From positions 1 to 39,517 of the forward strand of contig NZ_QAAD01000029.1 of NCBI RefSeq assembly GCF_003046625.1: 39,517 bases of DNA, given 5' to 3'. A model generated the notes under the pieces. That model saw nothing but the letters and a program-made list of their open reading frames with translations, searched no databases and had not been told where the DNA came from. Shown here in pieces: positions 32,309-39,517 of the stretch. The DNA comes from Mangrovibacterium marinum (GTDB lineage Bacteria > Bacteroidota > Bacteroidia > Bacteroidales > Prolixibacteraceae). The position numbers and the translations under genes were made by a program. Numbering within the stretch: position 1 is the first letter of the stretch; every line of letters starts with the position of its first letter.

Positions 32309-33631
32309 TTATTTTAAAATGCGGATGCGCCGGATGCGGATATCTTTCCGGGGCCGATAGTCGCTGTCGACAGGCAGGGCGTTGATTTTGTCGGCAATGT
32401 CCATTCCTTGGCTTACTTCGCCGAAGATGGTGTAGGTACCGTCGATGTGTGGCGCGCCGCCAACTGTTTTGTACACCCGCCGTTGTTCGGCCGTGAACTG
32501 GTAGCCTGTTTCTTTGGTGATGTCGTCGAGCTCCGAATCGGAATAAGTGCGTCCGGTAACAATGTAGAATTGCGAGCCGTCGGAGCGTCGTTTGCTGTTA
32601 CCGCGATCCGGTTTCCGGGGCGAACCAATCACGCCCCGTTTGTGATATAATCCGGGAACGATATGTGCCGGTAGCGTATAGCCGGGGCCTTTCCAGCCTA
32701 CCACGTCGTTTTTGCCGGCGTAGCGCGTGTCGGCAGCTCCGCTCTGGATGCAAAATCCCTTGATGACCCGGTGGATGAGCAGGCTGTCGTAGTAATTTTC
32801 GTTGACCAGAGCGATGAAATTGTCCCGGTATTCGGGCGTCTGGTTGTATAGGCGGATTTTAATATTGCCCAGATCTGTTTCAATCAGCAAGCCTTTAATC
32901 CGTTTGTTGGCTTCGCTGGTGGCCTTGTCGGTCGACGATTTGAGTTGATCCAATGGCTGCGGATTCGTACTGGCTTTACGAAGCAGGTCGACAATTAAGT
33001 TTGAAGGGATCGCCAGGTTTTGGTTTTCGTATTCAATGACATCGGCATAGCCCAGGCCAATGCATTTTTCGCCCGAAAAGACCGGAGTACCATAGCTTTT
33101 GGATCGAAACTGGTTGGTAAGCTGGTAGCGCATGGCTCCGCCAATGTTGCCATGTTTTTTCACGCTGCCTTTGTGTAAGGGGAGCGTGTTGCCCTGTGGC
33201 CTGGTCAGGTAAATCGTTTTTTGATCGATGGGAATAACCTGCGCTGCCAGGGGAATGGCGGGGCGGCTGATCGCTGAAGTTTTTAAAATCACCAGGTCGT
33301 TAATTCGGTCGATGGCCACAAAGCCGTCAATCTCATATTTTTTGTCCTGGTTCCAGGGGCTGATCAAAGCGGTGTTGGCTTCAATCAGTGGGCTTAGCCG
33401 GCTAACAATAAGATTGCTGTCGACGAAAAAGGCCGTTTCACTTTCCAGAAATCGTGCGTGGTCGAAGCTCTCCAGTTTTACAATGGCAGGAACATAGTCG
33501 AGGTAATTGAATGGCGTTTTTGCTTGTGTTTCGGTGGTCTCTTTAGCCGCTTGTTCCGTGGGTTTCTTTGGGCTCGATGAGCAGGATGCCAGCAGACTAA
33601 CAAGCAGGATGAAGCTGTACTTTTTCAGCAT
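32309..33631 (-). CDS. Lipoprotein: inactive trypsin-like domain fused to cyclophilin
   Basis: A 440-aa protein. The lipobox LLASC places the lipid-modified cysteine at C17. Residues about 55-230 align in order with the HtrA/trypsin-like fold: FFVDSNLIVS, VAIDRINDLVILK and GTPVFSGEKCIGLG, then NLAIPSNLI. The catalytic aspartate position is kept (D112), but the histidine position is S80 and the serine position is Y180, so protease activity is unlikely. Residues about 245-440 form a cyclophilin peptidyl-prolyl isomerase domain with HRVIKGFCIQSG, GSQFYIV and YTIFGEV. It lies 2 bases downstream of the next cyclophilin gene. The role is probably envelope protein folding, by inference. Confidence 0.85.
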   Translation of the reverse strand: MLKKYSFILLVSLLASCSSSPKKPTEQAAKETTETQAKTPFNYLDYVPAIVKLESFDHARFLESETAFFVDSNLIVSRLSPLIEANTALISPWNQDKKYEIDGFVAIDRINDLVILKTSAISRPAIPLAAQVIPIDQKTIYLTRPQGNTLPLHKGSVKKHGNIGGAMRYQLTNQFRSKSYGTPVFSGEKCIGLGYADVIEYENQNLAIPSNLIVDLLRKASTNPQPLDQLKSSTDKATSEANKRIKGLLIETDLGNIKIRLYNQTPEYRDNFIALVNENYYDSLLIHRVIKGFCIQSGAADTRYAGKNDVVGWKGPGYTLPAHIVPGLYHKRGVIGSPRKPDRGNSKRRSDGSQFYIVTGRTYSDSELDDITKETGYQFTAEQRRVYKTVGGAPHIDGTYTIFGEVSQGMDIADKINALPVDSDYRPRKDIRIRRIRILK

Positions 33632-33633
33632 AT

Positions 33634-34446
33634 TTATTGAATGATTTTCACGGTTATCATCACATCGGTGTAGGGGCGGTTGTTTGTGTCGGTTTTCAGT
33701 TTCGAGATTTTGTCAATCACATCGAAGCCGGAAATACACTCCCCGAAAATGGTGTACTTGCCATCCAGGTCGGGATAGCCGCCAACGGTGGTGTAAGCTT
33801 TACGCTGCTGATCCGTAAACACAAGAGTTTTTGGATCCAGCTTCATCTTAGCCTCGATATCGGCCTTTACTTTTTCTGCAATTTCGCGAAACTCAGCCAC
33901 CTTGTTTTCCGCTTTCAGTTGTTTCAGTTGCGCTTTTATTTCGGGGGTATAAACCTCCTTGATCACTTTCTTGCGGATGGGACGGTTCACAGCCATTTCC
34001 ATTGTGTCCAGCTGTCCCTCGGTAAATACCTGCCCTTCGATAATGTAAAACTGCGAAATATCCGATTGCTTAAACGGATTCACCTCGTCGGGTTGGCGGG
34101 GCGCGCACAGCGCTCCTTTTTTGTGAATATGCCCGGGAACAATTTCATCATCCACCGTGTGATCGGGGTCTCCGTAGCCGATGCGCTTGCCCGGTGGGGC
34201 ATTGCGCGATGATCGTGATCCGCCCTGGATCAGGAAGTTCTCGATTACCCGGTAAAACAGTGTTTCATTATAATAGCCTTCGCGTGCCAGCTGCATAAAG
34301 GCATCGCGGTGTTTGGGCGTATCGTTGTATAGTTTGAAGCGCATAGTACCCAGGTTGGTCTGTATTTCAACGATATGATCAACCTGGCTCTGGGCGTTAA
34401 CGGCGTTGAAAACTAATAAGCTAAGTGCTAAAAGGAAATATTTCAT
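33634..34446 (-). CDS. Exported cyclophilin-type peptidyl-prolyl isomerase
   Basis: A 270-aa secreted cyclophilin. The signal peptide ends near NAVNAQ (residues 1-19). Core motifs are FYRVIENFLIQGG, ISQFYII and YTIFGECISGFDVIDKI. A lysine-rich helical insertion of about 75 residues lies between ISQFYII and the conserved YTTVGGYP. Family function is proline isomerisation and folding in the periplasm. It is the middle gene of three; its start overlaps the stop of the upstream cyclophilin by 4 bases (ATGA), so they are coupled. Confidence 0.93.
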   Translation of the reverse strand: MKYFLLALSLLVFNAVNAQSQVDHIVEIQTNLGTMRFKLYNDTPKHRDAFMQLAREGYYNETLFYRVIENFLIQGGSRSSRNAPPGKRIGYGDPDHTVDDEIVPGHIHKKGALCAPRQPDEVNPFKQSDISQFYIIEGQVFTEGQLDTMEMAVNRPIRKKVIKEVYTPEIKAQLKQLKAENKVAEFREIAEKVKADIEAKMKLDPKTLVFTDQQRKAYTTVGGYPDLDGKYTIFGECISGFDVIDKISKLKTDTNNRPYTDVMITVKIIQ

Positions 34447-35276
34447 TTCAGAATCTTTACCGTCATTTTTAGGTCTTGTTCCGGACGATTAAACCGATCT
34501 GTCTTTACTGCGGCAATTTTATCGAGCACCTCAAAGCCGTCAATCATCTCACCAAAAACGGTGTAAGCTCCATCGAGTGACGGGTAGCCTCCCTGGGTGG
34601 TGTATATGGCTCGTTTTTCTTCCGAAATTTGATAAGGTTCGGTTTTGGCCAGCTGTTCGTTGGCCAGTTCTTTCAGCTCGGCCAGGCGGATGTTCAAGCT
34701 ATCCTGAAGGCCTTCTTTCATTAGTTTATTCAGCTCTGCCTGATGCTGGCGGAAGATTTGCTGGTTGATCTGACTGGCTCGTTTGCTGTTCATCTGCATC
34801 TCGAGCGAATCCAGTGCTCCCGGCGTAAGCAACTCTCCCTGCACAATGTAAAATTGCGATCCCGACGATCTTTTTTCGGGATTTTGAGCATCGCCTTGTC
34901 GGGCGGCCGCCAGGGCTCCTTTTTTATGGAAAAAATCGGGTTTTATTTCAGCCGGAATGGTATAACCCGGATCGCCGTTTCCTAAACGCTGCCCCGGAGC
35001 AGCATCTTTCGATTTCGGATCGCCACCCTGGATCATAAACTCATTGATGACCCGGTGGAACAGCAGGCCGTCGTAAAAACCATCCTGGGCCAGTTTGATA
35101 AAGTTGTCGCGGTGTTGCGGGGTTTCGTTGTACAGGCGGAAGGTCATTTTTCCGTAGTCGGTATCGATTTCAACGGTTGTTGCTTTATTCGCTGGTTTGT
35201 TGCTCGAACAGGAGCTGTGCACCAGCAAGCAGAGTAGCAGTATGATGCTGTATGCTTTGGTCATTGTCTGATTCAT
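34443..35276 (-). CDS. Cyclophilin-type peptidyl-prolyl isomerase lipoprotein
   Basis: First gene of the cyclophilin operon (277 aa). A lipoprotein-like N-terminus has the cysteine in HSSCSSN. Starting at the second methionine (35264) would give a more typical signal, so the start is uncertain by four residues. Motifs are FHRVINEFMIQGG, GSQFYIV and YTVFGEMIDGFEVLDKI. A helical insertion of about 65 residues lies between GSQFYIV and YTTQGGYP, as in the next gene. A TATATTTG box lies upstream. Confidence 0.93.
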   Translation of the reverse strand: MNQTMTKAYSIILLLCLLVHSSCSSNKPANKATTVEIDTDYGKMTFRLYNETPQHRDNFIKLAQDGFYDGLLFHRVINEFMIQGGDPKSKDAAPGQRLGNGDPGYTIPAEIKPDFFHKKGALAAARQGDAQNPEKRSSGSQFYIVQGELLTPGALDSLEMQMNSKRASQINQQIFRQHQAELNKLMKEGLQDSLNIRLAELKELANEQLAKTEPYQISEEKRAIYTTQGGYPSLDGAYTVFGEMIDGFEVLDKIAAVKTDRFNRPEQDLKMTVKILK

Positions 35277-35357
35277 TTACGGGTTTGAAAAATTATCATT
35301 AAACGCTTGTTGTCGAACAGAAAAGAGCTTGACAAATGATGTTTTTATCTGTTCTCA

Positions 35358-35365
35358 CAAATATA
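35358..35365 (-). promoter_or_regulatory. -7 box for the cyclophilin operon
   Basis: Minus-strand TATATTTG, 82 bases before the first cyclophilin start. A plus-strand box for the divergent acetyltransferase lies at 35434-35441. Confidence 0.55.
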
Positions 35366-35433
35366 GTTATTCTGTAAGCCTGAAAAAATTACAACCCGAG
35401 AGGATTCGCCGAAGCTTCCTGTTTCAAAAGAAT

Positions 35434-35441
35434 TACATTTG
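35434..35441 (+). promoter_or_regulatory. -7 box for the GNAT gene
   Basis: TACATTTG, 18 bases before the ATG at 35459, so the mRNA leader would be short. Confidence 0.5.
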
Positions 35442-35458
35442 TTAAAATCGAAATAGCT

Positions 35459-36013
35459 ATGCACGAAATCAGAGTAAACGATCAGCTTCGTCTGGAGAAA
35501 ATTAAATATTCACACGCTTTTCAGATGTTTCATGCAATTGATTCGAATCGCGAATTTTTGTCGCCCTGGTTGCCTTTTGTTCAGCAAACCCAATCGCAGG
35601 AGGATACCGAGGCTTTTATCCGGTCAATTCTAAATCAGTCCGGCGATCGTAGAGATGAAGTTTTTGTAATCTGGTTTAATCAGCGTTTTGCGGGCTTAGT
35701 CGGCTTGAAGGATACCGATTATCTGAATTTGAAAACCGAGATCGGCTATTGGCTTGTTGAGAGTATGACCGGAAAAGGCATCATGACCAAATGTGTCAAA
35801 AATCTGGTTGACTTTCTTTTTAGTGTCATGAAATTGAATCGTATTCAGATTAAATGTGGTGTCGGAAATGAGAAAAGTTCAGCAATTCCCAAGCGTTTGG
35901 GCTTTACCTTCGAAGGAGTTGAACGAGCTGGCGAAAAGCATGAAAATCGCTTTATCGACCTGGAAGTTTACAGTTTGTTAAAGAATGAATGCAGACCAAT
36001 GAATAAATTGTGA
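35459..36013 (+). CDS. GNAT acetyltransferase, RimJ/RimL-type
   Basis: A 184-aa acetyl-CoA-dependent N-acetyltransferase. It resembles ribosomal-protein-serine acetyltransferases: an early LxxxxxxHAFQMFHAIDSNREFLSPWLP segment, GYWLVESMTGKGIMTKCV as the acetyl-CoA-binding loop, and a GVGNEKSSAIPKRLGF segment followed by a FEG turn. The substrate (ribosomal protein, other amine) is not evident. Divergent from the cyclophilin operon. Confidence 0.88.
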   Translation: MHEIRVNDQLRLEKIKYSHAFQMFHAIDSNREFLSPWLPFVQQTQSQEDTEAFIRSILNQSGDRRDEVFVIWFNQRFAGLVGLKDTDYLNLKTEIGYWLVESMTGKGIMTKCVKNLVDFLFSVMKLNRIQIKCGVGNEKSSAIPKRLGFTFEGVERAGEKHENRFIDLEVYSLLKNECRPMNKL

Positions 36014-36257
36014 AATACCATATTGCTCGTTTTCGATATAGAAAATAGAGGTGTGTTTGCTTGTGGCGTTTAAAGACAACAGAATTGATTGTTTTGTTTT
36101 TTGTTTTGTGACTAATTGATGATAACGTTTTTAGCTGTGTTGGTACGGTTCGGAGAAATAAAAGTTAGAACGGTTTAATTTTTTGTTCGATTTTTTAATT
36201 TTGAATCGAATTAGATAACCGTTCATAGCCAGGCGGTTATTGCGAAAAAAGAGAACA

Positions 36258-36494
36258 ATGGAAAATAAGACTGCAAGAAGAACGCTTTACAAGGTGCTTC
36301 GAAAGACAGGAGTTGCCAGGGATGCGATTGAATTGGATGCATCTTTTCAGGAAGACCTGAATTTCGATCAACTGGACTGGAACGTGTTTCTTTTCTATAT
36401 GGAAGAAACCTTGAATGTCAGTATTAAAGATGATCAGGCGAGAAATCTCCGCCAGGTCAAGGATTCGCTCGAGTTATTAGAGAATATAGCCTAG
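36258..36494 (+). CDS. Acyl-carrier-protein-like protein lacking the phosphopantetheine serine
   Basis: A 78-aa acidic protein aligning along its length with acyl carrier proteins: ASFQEDLNFDQLDW matches the ACP motif ASFxEDLxxDSLD, with EE and IxDxxA further on. The serine that carries 4'-phosphopantetheine is replaced by glutamine (DQL for DSL). It therefore probably cannot carry acyl groups in the usual way. The alternative TTG start at 36240 adds six residues; ATG at 36258 is preferred. No fatty-acid or polyketide genes are adjacent. It is followed by a terminator, so it is a stand-alone gene. Confidence 0.8.
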   Translation: MENKTARRTLYKVLRKTGVARDAIELDASFQEDLNFDQLDWNVFLFYMEETLNVSIKDDQARNLRQVKDSLELLENIA

Positions 36495-36520
36495 GGGTAT
36501 ATTTAGTTTAGTTAGTTCAA

Positions 36521-36555
36521 AAGGAATATTTTCGAAGGAAATATTCCTTTTTTCG
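36521..36555 (+). terminator. Terminator after the ACP-like gene
   Basis: AAGGAATATTT (36521-36531) pairs with AAATATTCCTT (36539-36549), followed by a T-run. Confidence 0.75.
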
Positions 36556-36565
36556 TTTTTGTAAG

Positions 36566-36597
36566 TTGCATTCCAGAACCGAAATAGTGTACATTTG
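36566..36597 (+). promoter_or_regulatory. Promoter for mscS
   Basis: TTG at 36566-36568, 21 nt, then TACATTTG at 36590-36597, about 40 bases before the mscS ATG. This matches the Bacteroidota -33/-7 layout. Confidence 0.6.
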
Positions 36598-36636
36598 TTA
36601 GAGCACTAAACATTCAATCAATTTAATTTATACATT

Positions 36637-37449
36637 ATGGAAGTTTTGGAAAATTACACCGACAAGATTAAAGAGCTCATAATGACCTACGGCCTGAAAG
36701 TTGTGGCTGCTATTATTGCCTTAGTCGTTGGCTTGTGGATCATCAATCTAATTGTAAAGGCTTTCGCCCGAGTGATGGAGAAAAAAGAGGTTGATCCGTC
36801 GTTGCGGGGCTTCATCAACAGTTTGACAGGCATCTTGCTGAAGATTATGCTAGTCATTACTGTCATCAGCATGGTTGGCATACAGATGACTTCGTTTATA
36901 GCGATTTTGGGTGCTGCCGGTTTGGCTGTCGGTATGGCGCTGTCAGGGACCTTGCAGAATTTCGCCGGCGGTGTTATGATCTTGATATTTAAACCCTTTA
37001 AGGTTGGTGATTTCATTGAGGCGCAGGGTTATATGGGAACCGTATCCGAAATACAGATTTTTATTACCGTATTGAAAACCCCTGATAATAAAACCATCTT
37101 GATCCCTAATGGTGGTTTGTCAACCGGATCGCTGGTGAATTTCTCCACCGAAGAACGACGCCGGGTCGACTTTTCGTTTGGCATTGCCTATGGCGATAAT
37201 TATGACGATGCCAAAGCTTTGTTGCTGAAGTTGATTGCTCAGGACGAACGCATCTTTAAAACACCGGAGCCTTTCATCGTGCTGGGAGCTTTGGCTGATA
37301 GCTCGGTCAATATTACCGTACGTGTTTGGGCAAAATCGTCCGATTATTGGGGGGTTTTCTTCGATATGAATGAGAAAGTATACAAGGAGTTCGACAAGCA
37401 CGGTTTGCATATTCCTTTCCCGCAGTTGGATGTTCATCTCGAAAAATAA
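36637..37449 (+). CDS. mscS: Small-conductance mechanosensitive channel, MscS family
   Basis: Inner-membrane channel that releases solutes at hypo-osmotic shock. The 270-aa protein has three membrane helices. The pore-lining TM3 is visible as GAAGLAVGMALSGTLQNFAGG. The beta domain follows with PFKVGDFIEAQG and TILIPNG. The length is close to canonical MscS. The next gene begins at the base after its stop, suggesting co-transcription. Confidence 0.95.
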   Translation: MEVLENYTDKIKELIMTYGLKVVAAIIALVVGLWIINLIVKAFARVMEKKEVDPSLRGFINSLTGILLKIMLVITVISMVGIQMTSFIAILGAAGLAVGMALSGTLQNFAGGVMILIFKPFKVGDFIEAQGYMGTVSEIQIFITVLKTPDNKTILIPNGGLSTGSLVNFSTEERRRVDFSFGIAYGDNYDDAKALLLKLIAQDERIFKTPEPFIVLGALADSSVNITVRVWAKSSDYWGVFFDMNEKVYKEFDKHGLHIPFPQLDVHLEK

Positions 37450-37455
37450 ATGCCG

Positions 37456-38331
37456 ATGAAGAAATTACTTGTTGTTGCCTGTTTGTTGCCCCTGTTGGTG
37501 GCGGCACAGGCACCGGTTGATTCCGTAAAAGTGTGGAAAACCGGCGGCTCTGCCTCGGTAAATTTCAGTCAGGTATCCCTGTCAAACTGGGTTGCCGGGG
37601 GTAAAAGTTCGGCCTCTGGTACGTTCCTGGTAAATCTTTACGGAAACTATCAGAAGGATAACGTGAGCTGGGAAAATACACTCGACCTGGGCTATGGCCT
37701 TTTAAAAGAAGAAGACGCCAAGGTGCTGAAATCGGACGATAAAATCGACTTTAGCTCGAAATTTGGCTACAAGGCCTCCGGGAAGTTCTTCTATTCGGCT
37801 CTGCTAAGCTTTCGTTCGCAGTTTACCGATGGCTATGATTATAAGATCGAAGAAAGGCCCGTCATCTCGCGTTTCTTAGCACCAGCTTATATTACGATGG
37901 CGTTGGGGATGGACTACAAGCCCAATGAGCATTTTTCGCTTTTTTTATCTCCGCTGACTGGTAAGATGACCCTGGTAACCGATGATGCTTTATCGGAGGC
38001 CGGTGCTTTTGGTGTTGACGAAGGGGCAAAAAGCCGCTGGGAATTGGGTGCCTTTCTGAAGACAACCCTGAAGTATGAGCTGGTTAAGAATGTTTCGCTG
38101 GAGTCGAAGTTTGATGTTTTCTCCAACTATCTGGATCAGCCCCAAAATATGGATGTTAACTGGGATGTGACGATTAACATGAAAGTCAACAGTTTTATGT
38201 CGGCCAAGTTAATCACGAATATGATTTACGATAACGATATCAAGATTGATGTCGATAATGATGGCACTGTTGACGGGCCACGTGTACAGTTTAAAGAACT
38301 TTTCGGAGTTGGATTAAATGTAAAATTCTGA
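37456..38331 (+). CDS. Outer-membrane-associated DUF3078 protein
   Basis: A 291-aa exported protein. The signal peptide is KKLLVVACLLPLLVAAQ (cleavage near residue 18-20). The rest is beta-rich, with WKTGGSASVNFSQVSLSNW near the start typical of DUF3078, repeated amphipathic strands and an aromatic C-terminus (VGLNVKF) suggestive of a small outer-membrane barrel. An ATG at 37450 gives two more residues. Function unknown in the family. Adjacent to mscS and likely in the same transcript. Confidence 0.88.
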   Translation: MKKLLVVACLLPLLVAAQAPVDSVKVWKTGGSASVNFSQVSLSNWVAGGKSSASGTFLVNLYGNYQKDNVSWENTLDLGYGLLKEEDAKVLKSDDKIDFSSKFGYKASGKFFYSALLSFRSQFTDGYDYKIEERPVISRFLAPAYITMALGMDYKPNEHFSLFLSPLTGKMTLVTDDALSEAGAFGVDEGAKSRWELGAFLKTTLKYELVKNVSLESKFDVFSNYLDQPQNMDVNWDVTINMKVNSFMSAKLITNMIYDNDIKIDVDNDGTVDGPRVQFKELFGVGLNVKF

Positions 38332-38421
38332 TCTTCGATCGACGAAATGAGGTACTCGTGGGGTGAAAATGGTAGTTTGATCAGTAAAAGTGCTTATTTA
38401 TCCGAAATCGAACCTTGAGTG

Positions 38422-38453
38422 TTGACTTGTATCGTGTGCACGGCGTAACTTTG
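38422..38453 (+). promoter_or_regulatory. Promoter for a candidate small RNA
   Basis: TTG at 38422-38424, 21 nt, then TAACTTTG at 38446-38453, with no open frame downstream before the terminator at 38540-38570. Confidence 0.5.
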
Positions 38454-38459
38454 TTAAAC

Positions 38460-38570
38460 GGTTGCAGCCGACTCTTCATCTGCTGCAATTTCGTATTTTT
38501 CTCTTTTATTATTCTATATCTTAAGCGCACAAGAATTCCAAGCCGGCAGAATCCTGTCGGCTTTCTTTTT
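38460..38570 (+). ncRNA. Candidate small RNA of about 110 nt
   Basis: A promoter ending at 38453 and a T-rich terminator at 38570 bracket about 110 bases with no reading frame. An early hairpin TTGCAG...CTGCAA (about 38462-38489), a T-rich single-stranded segment and a terminator stem are predicted. No known RNA family is recognised. The exact 5' end is inferred from the promoter box. Confidence 0.45.
38540..38570 (+). terminator. Intrinsic terminator
   Basis: AAGCCGGCAG (38540-38549) pairs with CTGTCGGCTT (38554-38563) with one G-T mismatch, followed by TCTTTTT. It ends the candidate small RNA and may also stop transcripts from the mscS unit. Confidence 0.8.
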
Positions 38571-38695
38571 GGTTCGCTTTGTTGAATCGCTCTCCGATAA
38601 CGGATCAGAGTCTAATTTGGGTCCTACGCATAAGCGCTACAGCAAGAACCCACGTTAACCACACTTCCGGATTGTCGTCAGAAGTCCTTTATTTC

Positions 38696-38862
38696 TGAAA
38701 GTCTACCATGCAAAGACACTGAGGCATAATGTCAATAACTGGTTTTAATTAGATGTGGAATGACAACCCGACAACTGTTGAAAACAACGACAACAGCGTC
38801 GTCGTATAATAGTAACCTTTCATACCTGTTGGTGATTCCCCGGAATCATGAAGGTTTTTTGG
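38696..38862 (-). repeat. Dispersed repeat R1 copy 3 (inverted)
   Basis: Inverse copy of 30988-31160, with ACCAACAGGTATGAAAGGTT (minus strand), CAACAGTTGTCGGGTTGTCA, AAACCAGTTATTGACATTA and AGTGTCTTTGCATGGTAGAC. A minus-strand open frame across it (38749-39060) partly encodes the repeat and is not accepted as a gene. Confidence 0.75.
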
Positions 38863-39372
38863 TATCGAATAGTTCCGGAGCTGCCTTCGTGCTTCTTCCA
38901 GTAATATAATGTGATAATTGGTATCGTGATGTATTTCGATTGTTCTACTCAAATCCGTATATGTATTTAAACAGGATAACGCTATATTATTACACCATTC
39001 AGTTGATCTGGTTCTGGCGACATCTGTCGGTGTATGACGATTATCGATTTTATATAGCATTATAGGATCGTTGGTCGCTTTTTTGATGTTGTGCTATTAA
39101 CTCCAGTAATGCAGTGTTGATGTCGTTCTTTGTTTCCTTTGCAAGGAAGCCCACTTTTAAATTAGACCTAACTTTTGTGTGTGATCCGTCCTCTGTTGTC
39201 CGAATTTCCAAGCGGGGCATTAGCCGAATGCAGGCCTATATGCGATATTTCAGCGCAGTGCTGGTTTGCGCTTTCATGCATGGTGAAATATTTTTGAGAA
39301 GTTAACGCGGCTGTTATCAGCTTGTTGGTTGTTTTGGCCTTGAAAAAGGTCGAAAAAACTTCACAGCAGGTG
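38863..39372. other. Long intergenic region with no supported gene
   Basis: About 500 bases between repeat R1 copy 3 and the edge promoter. Only short open frames occur (for example around 39114-39305) and none has convincing composition or start signals. It may be the upstream region of an rRNA operon. Confidence 0.5.
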
Positions 39373-39402
39373 TTGCAAAGCAGAAAATAGTCTCTATATT
39401 TG
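39373..39402 (+). promoter_or_regulatory. Strong promoter at the window edge, rRNA-operon style
   Basis: TTG at 39373-39375, exactly 19 nt, then TATATTTG at 39395-39402 followed by CACCCGCTTTTGAG. The last bases of the window (TTGAAAAAATCTTTAAAAAG and a TTTGG) look like the upstream region of a second promoter. This double-promoter layout is seen before 16S rRNA genes in this phylum; the gene itself is outside the window. Confidence 0.5.
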
Positions 39403-39517
39403 CACCCGCTTTTGAGAAACAACGGCACACAAGCCGAAGCAATCGGAAGCCGCGTTCTGTGAGGGTTTTAGAGGATTTGAGAGTTTTGAAAAAATCTTTA
39501 AAAAGAATTTGGAAAAG

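Noticed and set aside
38749-39060. Minus-strand open frame of 103 codons
   Set aside because: Its C-terminal half is the inverse of repeat R1, and there is no promoter box or family resemblance.
39114-39305. Plus-strand open frame of 63 codons near the window end
   Set aside because: Composition looks like non-coding upstream sequence of a strong operon and the frame has no recognisable domain.

Overview
The window is about 39.5 kb of a chromosome from a member of the Bacteroidota. The evidence is the repeated TAnnTTTG promoter box (for example TATCTTTG, TACATTTG, TACTTTTG) upstream of many genes, the weak or absent Shine-Dalgarno sequences, a DUF3078 protein, Bacteroidota-style MetG and PheS, and a TonB-dependent vitamin receptor. 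Protein style suggests a Marinilabiliales/Prolixibacteraceae-like lineage, but that placement is an inference. No rRNA, tRNA or CRISPR array was found. A strong promoter of rRNA-operon style sits at the right edge.

Layout. (1) 0.3-8.2 kb is mixed housekeeping: metG, a ferredoxin-nitroreductase fusion and a B12-binding radical SAM protein on the minus strand; a PabC/IlvE-type aminotransferase, a DsrE-like protein and an unknown protein on the plus strand; and a small HTH regulator on the minus strand. The HTH gene is preceded by a striking array of about 12 units of 20 bp. (2) 8.6-26.6 kb is a cobalamin uptake and nucleotide-loop assembly locus. The first cobalamin riboswitch leads btuF, cobA/btuR, btuC, btuD and a NrtR-like Nudix regulator. 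The second leads a BtuB-like receptor, a small exported DUF4430/transcobalamin-like protein, cobU, cobT, cobS and, past a REP-associated transposase (RAYT), a cobC-like phosphatase. After a repeat-rich spacer come a small membrane protein and an AraC-type regulator (minus strand), then a second, divergent cobT, cobQ and cbiB. (3) 26.6-30.4 kb holds an AT-rich two-gene unit of unknown function, an inositol-monophosphatase-like enzyme with a phosphotransferase, and a HAD phosphatase. (4) 30.4-39.5 kb holds a second 20-bp-period array, pheS, three tandem exported cyclophilins (one fused to a dead trypsin-like domain), a GNAT acetyltransferase, an acyl-carrier-like protein lacking its attachment serine, mscS with a DUF3078 protein, a candidate small RNA, and the edge promoter.

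How the genes work together. No corrin-ring synthesis gene is visible, so the B12 locus reads as salvage. BtuB-like receptor, BtuF and BtuCD import corrinoids. CobA adenosylates them. CobQ and CbiB finish the side chains. CobU, CobT, CobS and CobC build and attach the lower nucleotide loop. Two riboswitches would shut import when adenosylcobalamin is sufficient. The least ordinary parts are the transcobalamin-like exported protein, the second CobT bracketed by inverted repeats, and the periodic dyad arrays next to two regulators.

Intergenic DNA in the B12 locus is unusually repeat-rich. It contains a composite repeat of about 200-270 bp in three copies, TGAGNNN heptamer runs, hexamer runs, a MITE-like element of about 190 bp, and a RAYT with flanking inverted repeats. 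Another dispersed repeat (three copies) lies beside metG, beside pheS and near the edge promoter.
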